NCBI GenBank assembly: GCA_028565715.1
Contig: JAOXYC010136665.1
Coordinates: 1-13,713 of the forward strand
DNA from: Phoronis pallida
Lineage: Eukaryota; Phoronida; Phoronidae
Direction: 5' to 3'
Length of the DNA: 13,713 nt
Shown: positions 10,801-13,713 of the stretch, in pieces
Layout of the letters: every line of letters begins with the position of its first letter
Numbering within the stretch: position 1 is the first letter of the stretch
Made by a program: the position numbers and the translations under genes
The notes under the pieces: model-generated
What the model was told of the DNA's origin: nothing
What the model saw: the letters and a program-made list of their open reading frames with translations, nothing else
Database searches by the model: none

Positions 10801-13447
10801 GAAGTGAGGAACAACTGATCACTTGACCACCTGATCCACCCTTCTCAATAGGATGCCAACCCATTACAGGTTGCTTCCTGACCATAGCTAGGACTCACCT
10901 GGCAACTGAGGAATAGAAGTACGAAGACAAAAACAAACAATACTTTTAAGAGCTAGGACGTAACACGTTTCACTATTTTCAAATAGCATTTTCACAAACA
11001 TACCCATTGCACACATCAAAACAAGTGAATTGAAATCGAAACGGAATATTTCCGCCGAATTACAATTATAGCAATCAAGGAGAGCGAAACCGACAGGTGG
11101 CGCTCGCAAAATGTACTAAACGAACTAGCTAAATATTCATACTAGTGAACCATGTTACGTTCTCTTAAAAGTACTGTTTGTTTCCGTCTTCTCACTTTGA
11201 GTTCCGTGTAGATTTTCACTTTACTTTGTCATTTCAGATCATGCATGATGAAGTGAGTGAAACTGAGAACATTCGTAAGAACCTGGCTATTGAGCGTATG
11301 ATCGTGGAAGGATGTGATATTTTACTCGATGTCAACCAGACATTCGTACGACAGGGTGAGGCATTTTTTCAACTTTCAAATTTTGGTGCTATGAAGAACG
11401 TGAAACTTTTATGTCAAAACCTGGCCATGTTTCAAAGTTACCTCAATGCACCATCCTGATAGGGTTTTTAGATCTGATAAAAACATAAGATATTTGATAT
11501 TGTGTTTCCGCGGGATAAATGTACCAAGCCTCAATTTGAATTGCTTTGTTGACAAACTTTCTTTTTCTTAGTATTGTTCATTTTGTAATCAAAAGAAAAC
11601 AAGACTTTCTAAAATCATACTGTAGTTTTGCGAATAGTTTCGAAGTTACCATTTCATTGTCACAGGATTCGCGTCAAAAAAGGTTTGTTTTCTTGTTGAT
11701 TATATACACAAATTGCTCTGTCTATGTGTTTGTTCACTGCACATGACGAGGATAGTCATGAGACATGTTACGTTCATTAAAAAGCATTGTTTTTGTCTTA
11801 TATTCACACTAGACTGTACTCCAGCCCCCTTCGACTCCGGCCGAGGGACTGTAACAATCGCGGGGGGGTCTACCGAAAGTAGAACGTCACTAGAAGACTG
11901 CGGTTAAGCGAAGTGACGCAATCCACATATACTTAGCGATACTGGATTAGCGCGCGATTGATTCAGTCTGTCGTTTTCAATGACGGGCTGAGTTCAGTCT
12001 AATTCACACTATGATTAGTATAATTCTCCTTTAATTGTTTTGATTCTCATTTTAGGTACTCTCCTACAAGTTTATATTGAAAAGCCTAAACCAAGTCGTG
12101 GACGTCTTGGTTCGTTCAGCTCTTCATTTAAGGAGACAAAAAAGGAGATTGTTCGTCAAGTATTCCTCTTCACTAATCATTGTCTGCTGACTAGTCGCGC
12201 ATCAAATGGCAGACTACACCTAGCTAAGGTAAATGAAGTCGACTGCTTTCAACCATATTTGATATTAAATAAATATGTTCCAATACCAAAGCCACTATCA
12301 CTCAGGTTATTTGGACTCCCGAATAGCGATTTTGCCCAAGGACGAAAGGAAACATTTCTCTCATGGTCTAACGAAAAATGCTATTAATCGAGTAATCATG
12401 GCCACTGATGAATCTTTCTACACAATGAAAATTGCTATCATTGATTAATATATTAGAAAGCAGCGCCATCTGCTGTGCTGTGAACATTTAATATTGGTTC
12501 ATATTACTAGATAACTTGTCACACAATTGATAACAATTGAGGTGTTTTAGCAAATTTAGCTTCATAATCATTCAACTGGCTAACTAAATATTTCTACAAT
12601 GTGACTTAAAAAGAAAATAATTCCATTCTCTTGTAGCATTATGGTAAAATTCCATTGGCTGATTGCACTTTAGTGGAAGACTCTACGTCAGACCTGCTGA
12701 GTTTTGAAGATGAGAGTAAGTTACCCTTACGGCTACTGTTTGTTAATTTAATCATTTTAGTGACATTAAGTAACAGGAGTGAAATGTTGAGTAAAGAATT
12801 TAAATCTAAAGTGCTAGCAACTTTCCTTATGTTTACAGTTTTTGGTAGAAATACCCATTAGCCAGGCGGATTAGCTCAGATGATAGTGCTTCGGCCTTTA
12901 GTCGTTAGGTTGTGGGTTCGGATCCTGCTCCGGGCAGTCCATTGTGTCTACTTTGAACAAGACACTTTACTGGCAACGTTCCCTCAGCTGGGAATGAGTA
13001 CCAGCTATGGCTGGGGAGCTGACCTGCAACAGACTTGTGTCCTGAACAGGATGAGTGGCCTCACTCATTCGCTCACGCCACGGAAACCAGGATAGCATCA
13101 CAAGGATCGAGAAGGATTTAACTTATTGGTTTCTTTCCTTTGATTGGTCTTTTGTGTTCAGAATCAGGATTTTTTCATCACATTTATAGATAAATCTTCT
13201 TTTTCAAGCATCATCGTCTTCATCTCTGGATTCTGGCCTGTGTAACTTAGCAACACAGGGTGGCTCCTCCTCCAATATGCTCACCACCCAATCATGTGAA
13301 AAGGGCGGAGTTGAAGCTAAGACTGACAGTTTCAATGGACTAGACTTCAGGATGATTGTGGACAGTAAGAGTGGTCCACCAGTGACTATTGTGCTGGTGG
13401 CGTCGACAGCTCAAGAGAAAGCGGCTTGGTGCAGTGATATTAGTCAG
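1721..13447 (+). CDS. RASGRF: RasGRF-family guanine-nucleotide exchange factor, internal part of gene (12 exons, partial at both ends)
   Basis: Joining twelve exons with matching intron phases gives 528 open codons. Domains in the joined protein: end of PH1 (about residues 1-36), coiled coil (about 37-100), IQ motif (about 108-121, [14 protein letters not shown], fitting IQxxxRGxxxR), DH domain (about 135-335) and the second PH domain (about 345-528). The blocks [18 protein letters not shown] and [20 protein letters not shown] are, from memory, nearly identical to vertebrate RasGRF. Family knowledge: RasGRF proteins are calcium/calmodulin-responsive exchange factors, acting on Rac through DH-PH and on Ras through a C-terminal CDC25 domain that lies beyond this window. 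The N-terminal PH1 strands are also missing. Vertebrates have two paralogues; I cannot tell whether this is their single pre-duplication counterpart, although that is likely in an invertebrate. Oddities are a Ser-rich insertion in PH2 and tandem copies of two exon-donor junctions. Sos also has DH-PH but no IQ motif or these blocks, so it is excluded. Confidence 0.96.
1842..1897. repeat. (AAT/TAA)n microsatellite
   Basis: About 18 uninterrupted trinucleotide units begin 14 bases after the exon A donor. Read in the exon frame this gives a run of Asn codons, which is not believable as protein because a donor precedes it. Confidence 0.97.
1898..2382 (+). other. Rest of intron after exon A
   Basis: Unremarkable AT-rich intron sequence ending in a normal pyrimidine-containing acceptor at 2382. 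I see no gene or clear repeat. Confidence 0.7.
2383..2530 (+). CDS. RASGRF: RasGRF exon B: coiled coil
   Basis: The acceptor is CGTAATTTCAG and the donor GTAAGT at 2531. The exon is 148 bases, completes the split Ser codon and ends in phase 0. It encodes [20 protein letters not shown] and onward to [14 protein letters not shown], a Glu/Lys/Leu-rich helix. It aligns without gaps to the coiled coil between PH1 and the IQ motif of vertebrate RasGRF, including the KHLHLLQ and LKAE anchor points. The last 60 bases together with the donor are copied several times downstream (see the array entry). Confidence 0.93.
2471..3050 (+). repeat. 101-102-bp tandem array copied from the end of exon B plus its splice donor
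   Basis: Six units start at 2471 (inside exon B), 2572, 2673, 2775, 2877 and 2979. Spacings are 101, 101, 102, 102 and 102 bases. Each full unit has the last 60 bases of exon B, a GTAAGT donor and about 35 bases of intron ending TTAATTAATATTCGGAG. Donors fall at 2531, 2632, 2733, 2835, 2937 and 3019. Inside units 2-5 the last 42 exon-like bases (e.g. 2590-2631, preceded by CCAACAG) stay open and encode [14 protein letters not shown]; changes there are synonymous (ACG/ACA, AAG/AAA). Unit 6 has lost the middle of the exon-like part. Units are not separated by stop-free intron sequence, so simple read-through would terminate. Confidence 0.97.
3182..3389 (+). CDS. RASGRF: RasGRF exon C: end of coiled coil, IQ motif, start of DH
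   Basis: The acceptor is CTTTGTTTTAAG (an AAG rather than CAG or TAG site) and the donor GTATTT at 3390. The exon is 208 bases, phase 0 in and phase 1 out. It encodes [20 protein letters not shown], then [20 protein letters not shown] and [20 protein letters not shown]. The calmodulin-binding IQ consensus is fully met (VQ, then RG, R and a terminal W). The helix after RKRN begins the DH domain. Confidence 0.95.
3390..3835 (+). other. Intron between exons C and D
   Basis: 446 bases of AT-rich sequence with GT...AG ends. No gene, RNA or convincing repeat seen. The acceptor is preceded by two ACTCACTA(G/T) copies. Confidence 0.75.
3836..3962 (+). CDS. RASGRF: RasGRF exon D: DH conserved region 1
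   Basis: The acceptor is GATATTTCTAG and the donor GTATCA at 3963. The exon is 127 bases, phase 1 in and phase 2 out. It encodes [15 protein letters not shown], then [18 protein letters not shown] and [10 protein letters not shown]. This is conserved region 1 of the DH domain, the helix that contacts Rho-family GTPases. The Glu in EEEYV is the position that contacts the GTPase switch I region in known DH domains. Confidence 0.95.
3963..4552 (+). other. Intron between exons D and E
   Basis: 590 bases of AT-rich sequence with pyrimidine runs near 4060-4095 and before the acceptor. No gene or clear repeat seen. Confidence 0.75.
4553..4632 (+). CDS. RASGRF: RasGRF exon E: DH domain
   Basis: The acceptor is TTGTGCTTTTCAG and the donor GTGAGT at 4633. 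The exon is 80 bases, phase 2 in and phase 1 out. It encodes [15 protein letters not shown], then [13 protein letters not shown], the helix following CR1 in RasGRF DH domains. A 5-kb intron follows. Confidence 0.94.
6010..6060. repeat. Short hairpin repeat
   Basis: GGGGAGAACTG (6010-6020) pairs with CAGTTCTTCCCC (6049-6060), allowing one bulge. The GT-rich interior (GGGTCAGTTGGGATGGGCC) stands out from the AT-rich surroundings. It may be the remnant of a dispersed repeat. Confidence 0.5.
6960..7101. repeat. Long hairpin (foldback) nested in the TA-flanked element
   Basis: Arms of about 60 bases pair almost perfectly. 6960-6974 (AAATAATGAATGTTT) matches the complement of 7087-7101. TAGTGCAATTATTTTCAT pairs with ATGAAAATAATTGCACTA, and TTGAAAGGTTGGGC pairs with GCCCAATCTTTCAA with one mismatch. 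The loop is about 20 bases (near 7020-7039). Likely an independent palindromic insertion. Confidence 0.85.
7109..7330. repeat. Second inverted repeat inside the TA-flanked element
   Basis: TTTAACACCTTATTAAATC near 7109-7127 is an imperfect inverted copy of GATTTACTAAGGTGTTATTA near 7312-7331. It sits directly next to the long hairpin and may belong to the same nested insertion. No coding potential seen between the arms. Confidence 0.5.
8440..8887. repeat. Foldback element related to 471-636, with expanded interior
   Basis: The left end (CAGTACTCACTCAGGTATCA, then AGCCCACCC) and right end (GGGCTTATACGCCTGAGGGC, then CAGTACC) form imperfect terminal inverted repeats. The same GGTATAAGCCCACCC / GGGCTTATACC modules bound the element at 471-636, so they appear to be one family. 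The interior is a degenerate minisatellite (next entry). It encodes nothing. Confidence 0.7.
8585..8876. repeat. Degenerate CCATGGGCTTATAAATA minisatellite
   Basis: The motif CATGGGCTT recurs about seven to eight times (for example near 8631, 8648, 8665, 8682, 8699, 8745, 8824 and 8858), plus decayed forms such as CATGAGATTATAC. Spacing is about 17 bases in the tightest part and irregular elsewhere. The core contains the palindrome CCATGG and resembles half of the 20-bp palindrome at 599-618. Confidence 0.85.
9291..9494. repeat. Imperfect inverted repeat, possible foldback element
   Basis: TCTGTTCTGTGG (9307-9318) and CAAACCTTTGCCA (9333-9345) recur in reverse complement and reverse order as TGGCAAAGGTTTA (9448-9460) and CCACAGAACAGA (9474-9485). 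The direct repeat CAGTCCAACCCACT occurs within (near 9364 and 9435). No gene seen. Confidence 0.65.
9622..9698 (+). CDS. RASGRF: RasGRF exon F: DH domain
   Basis: The acceptor is GGTTCTCTAG and the donor GTAAGT at 9699. The exon is 77 bases, phase 1 in and phase 0 out. It encodes [20 protein letters not shown], then HHYSLQ, matching the DLFD(I/M)LLPML.IYQE.VRNH.YSLQ block of RasGRF. It is the smallest exon and sits at the far end of the large intron. Confidence 0.95.
9989..10105 (+). CDS. RASGRF: RasGRF exon G: DH domain
   Basis: The acceptor is TATTTTTTACAG and the donor GTAAGT at 10106. The exon is 117 bases, phase 0 at both ends. It encodes [20 protein letters not shown], then a diverged linker, then [11 protein letters not shown], the start of DH conserved region 3. 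Vertebrate RasGRF has Phe where this protein has His before Gln. Confidence 0.94.
10131..10190. repeat. 10-bp minisatellite, consensus CATGGTCAAC
   Basis: Six units lie exactly ten bases apart: CATGGTCAAC, CATGGTCAGC, CATGATTAAC, CATGGGTAAT, CAAGATTGAC and CATGGTCGTG. The array starts 25 bases after the exon G donor and sits beside a minus-strand tRNA-like repeat. Confidence 0.9.
10241..10330 (-). repeat. tRNA-derived SINE or tRNA pseudogene, minus strand
   Basis: On the minus strand there is a near-consensus Pol III A box (TAGCTCAGTTGGTAGAGC, 10318-10301) and a B box (GGTTCCATTCC, 10273-10263). A run of nine T (10249-10241) follows, able to act as a Pol III terminator. The acceptor-stem halves do not pair and the anticodon arm is irregular, so I do not call a working tRNA. 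It may be a tRNA pseudogene or the head of a SINE. Confidence 0.75.
10499..10609 (+). CDS. RASGRF: RasGRF exon H: DH conserved region 3
   Basis: The acceptor is CTCATTTCAG and the donor GTAAGT at 10610. The exon is 111 bases, phase 0 at both ends. It encodes [20 protein letters not shown], then the helix [11 protein letters not shown]. The Pro-Arg-Tyr of CR3 and the LL.HTPH.HVER block are typical of RasGRF. The last 35 bases and the donor are repeated twice more immediately downstream. Confidence 0.95.
10575..10706 (+). repeat. 44-bp triplication of the end of exon H plus its splice donor
   Basis: Units start at 10575 (inside exon H), 10619 and 10663, with an exact 44-base period. Each carries the last 35 bases of exon H (starting AATTCGCTAAGAGTAAACTA), a GTAAGT donor and three more bases. 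Donors lie at 10610, 10654 and 10698. Using the second or third donor would shift the frame and meet a TAG within the extra unit, so only the first keeps the DH domain intact. The copies are almost identical, so the duplication is recent. Confidence 0.97.
10923..11191. mobile_element. Foldback/MITE-like element with about 40-bp inverted arms
   Basis: The left arm (10923-10964; GAAGACAAAAACAAACAATA, then CTTTTAAGAG and ACGTAAC) is an imperfect inverted copy of the right arm (11151-11191; ATGTTACGTTCTCTTAAAAG, then TACTGTTTG and CGTCTTC). It fills most of the intron between exons H and I. No transposase. A minus-strand open frame inside is not convincing as a gene. Confidence 0.7.
11238..11355 (+). 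CDS. RASGRF: RasGRF exon I: end of DH and linker to second PH
   Basis: The acceptor is TTGTCATTTCAG and the donor GTGAGG at 11356. The exon is 118 bases, phase 0 in and phase 1 out. It encodes [20 protein letters not shown], then [20 protein letters not shown], nearly identical to vertebrate RasGRF. The DH C-terminal helix runs into the first strand of the DH-associated PH domain (TFVRQG). Confidence 0.96.
11762..11801. repeat. Solo third copy of the arm of the 10923-11191 element
   Basis: CATGTTACGTTCATTAAAAA, then GCATTGTTTTTGTCTT, resembles the right arm at 11151-11191 and lies directly against the hAT-like element. It may be a solo arm or the end of a truncated element. Confidence 0.55.
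11802..12009. mobile_element. 192-bp hAT-like MITE with 8-bp target-site duplication
   Basis: The element (11810-12001) starts TAGACTGTACTCCAGCCC and ends GGGCTGAGTTCAGTCTA, imperfect terminal inverted repeats. It is flanked on both sides by ATTCACAC (11802-11809 and 12002-12009). An 8-bp duplication with TAG-starting ends is typical of hAT elements. The interior is GC-rich compared with the surrounding intron (for example CGGCCGAGG and a run of seven G). It ends 54 bases before exon J, so it forms part of the acceptor neighbourhood. Confidence 0.88.
12056..12228 (+). CDS. RASGRF: RasGRF exon J: second PH domain, N-terminal strands
   Basis: The acceptor is TCTCATTTTAG and the donor GTAAAT at 12229. 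The exon is 173 bases, phase 1 in and phase 0 out. It encodes [20 protein letters not shown], a Ser/Lys linker, then [20 protein letters not shown] and LHLAK. RGRLGS and FLF..H.L...R..NG.LHL are landmarks of the RasGRF second PH. The linker [12 protein letters not shown] is diverged. Confidence 0.95.
12229..12636 (+). other. Intron between exons J and K
   Basis: 408 bases. An open frame continues from exon J about 160 bases past the donor, but without PH similarity. No RNA gene or repeat identified. Confidence 0.75.
12637..12715 (+). CDS. RASGRF: RasGRF exon K: second PH domain, middle
   Basis: The acceptor is CATTCTCTTGTAG and the donor GTAAGT at 12716. The exon is 79 bases, phase 0 in and phase 1 out. 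It encodes [20 protein letters not shown], then LSFEDE. DCTL(V/L)E matches the RasGRF PH strand, and the rest starts an acidic/Ser-rich loop that is longer than in vertebrates. Confidence 0.9.
12861..13105 (+). mobile_element. tRNA-derived SINE, plus strand
   Basis: The head is tRNA-like: GGCGGATTAGCTCAGATGAT with an A box (12872-12886) and a B box GGTTCGGATCC (12915-12925). Next comes a tRNA-unrelated body with ATTGTGTCTACTTTGAACAA, GACACTTTAC and GGGAATGAGTACCAGC. That order resembles the conserved central domain of several metazoan SINE families (GCAAGACACTTTAC...TGGGTACC type), which is a match from memory and not a database result. The tRNA fold is degraded. The 3' end is uncertain, near CCAGGATAGC. 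Open frames across it are shadows. Confidence 0.8.
13209..13447 (+). CDS. RASGRF: RasGRF exon L: second PH domain, loop insertion and C-terminal helix
   Basis: The acceptor is TCTTTTTCAAG and the donor GTAGGG at 13448. The exon is 239 bases, phase 1 in and phase 0 out. It opens with a low-complexity stretch ([12 protein letters not shown], then GGSSSNM), followed by the conserved [20 protein letters not shown] and [17 protein letters not shown]. The last piece is the PH C-terminal helix with its invariant Trp. The Ser-rich first half is an insertion relative to vertebrate RasGRF. The next exon is outside the window. Confidence 0.94.
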
Positions 13448-13713
13448 GTAGGGCTATGCATTCTAAAAATTTTGATAAAATATATCGATTTTTTGAAAAC
13501 TTTTTTATGATTTGAGTTTCATCCTTATGTGTACTTATGTTGATCACTAAACGCCCCTTTTGCTGATTACTAAAAATTAGAAAATATGTTTTGTCGCATT
13601 TTAAATTTTCTCTCAATTTTTAACTAAGTCATAATTTTTCAGATTTCAGTAGAATCTGGGTTCATCTTTTGGTTTAAATAAGAATATTACATACTACAAT
13701 TTTTAGAAGTATC
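13448..13713 (+). other. Start of the next intron
   Basis: AT-rich sequence after the exon L donor. The PH-to-REM linker that should follow (CVDNIR-like) is not found before the window ends. No feature seen. Confidence 0.75.

Noticed and set aside
10888-11109. 73-codon minus-strand open frame between exons H and I
   Set aside because: It lies inside a foldback element and shows no known domain.
12655-12861. 68-codon frame beginning MADCTL
   Set aside because: It starts at a TTG inside exon K and runs past the GTAAGT donor into the intron. Only 12637-12715 is supported by homology and phase.
12864-12936. Functional tRNA gene on the plus strand
   Set aside because: The stems are degraded and the unit continues into a SINE body.

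Overview
This is a eukaryotic, animal (metazoan) genomic window. It holds the middle of one multi-exon gene on the + strand, an orthologue of the Ras guanine-nucleotide exchange factor RasGRF (RASGRF1/RASGRF2 type). The DNA is AT-rich. Coding is split into short exons of 77-239 bases with GT...AG introns, and the introns are full of small transposable elements, SINE-like tRNA-derived repeats and satellites. The protein resembles vertebrate RasGRF closely, while the compact repeat-laden introns look unlike a vertebrate. I infer an invertebrate, probably marine and non-arthropod, but the species cannot be named from sequence alone.

Twelve consecutive exons (1721-1827, 2383-2530, 3182-3389, 3836-3962, 4553-4632, 9622-9698, 9989-10105, 10499-10609, 11238-11355, 12056-12228, 12637-12715, 13209-13447) join with compatible phases into 1584 bases, or 528 codons without a stop. 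In order they encode the C-terminal end of the first PH domain, a coiled coil, a textbook IQ (calmodulin-binding) motif, the whole DH (Dbl homology) domain, and nearly all of a second, DH-associated PH domain. The start of the gene (N-terminal part of PH1) lies left of the window. The C-terminal half (REM and CDC25 Ras-GEF domains) lies to the right.

Layout: 1-1720 is intron or upstream sequence with two hairpin elements. 1721-4632 holds exons 1-5, including a 101-102-base tandem array made from the end of exon 2 and its splice donor. 4633-9621 is a 5-kb intron holding a 1,001-bp TA-flanked terminal-inverted-repeat transposon with a nested hairpin, and a foldback element with an internal minisatellite. 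9622-13447 holds exons 6-12, with intronic tRNA-derived repeats on both strands, a 10-bp minisatellite, a 44-bp triplication of the end of exon 8 plus its donor, a foldback element and a 192-bp hAT-like MITE with an 8-bp target duplication. 13448-13713 is intron.

The most unusual signal is that two different exons (2 and 8) each have the 3' end of the exon plus the 5' splice site tandemly copied into the following intron. At exon 2, four copies keep an open 42-base segment encoding exactly two coiled-coil heptads (14 residues), bounded by AG and GTAAGT. If spliced in, each would lengthen the coiled coil without a frame or heptad shift. Whether this happens is untested.
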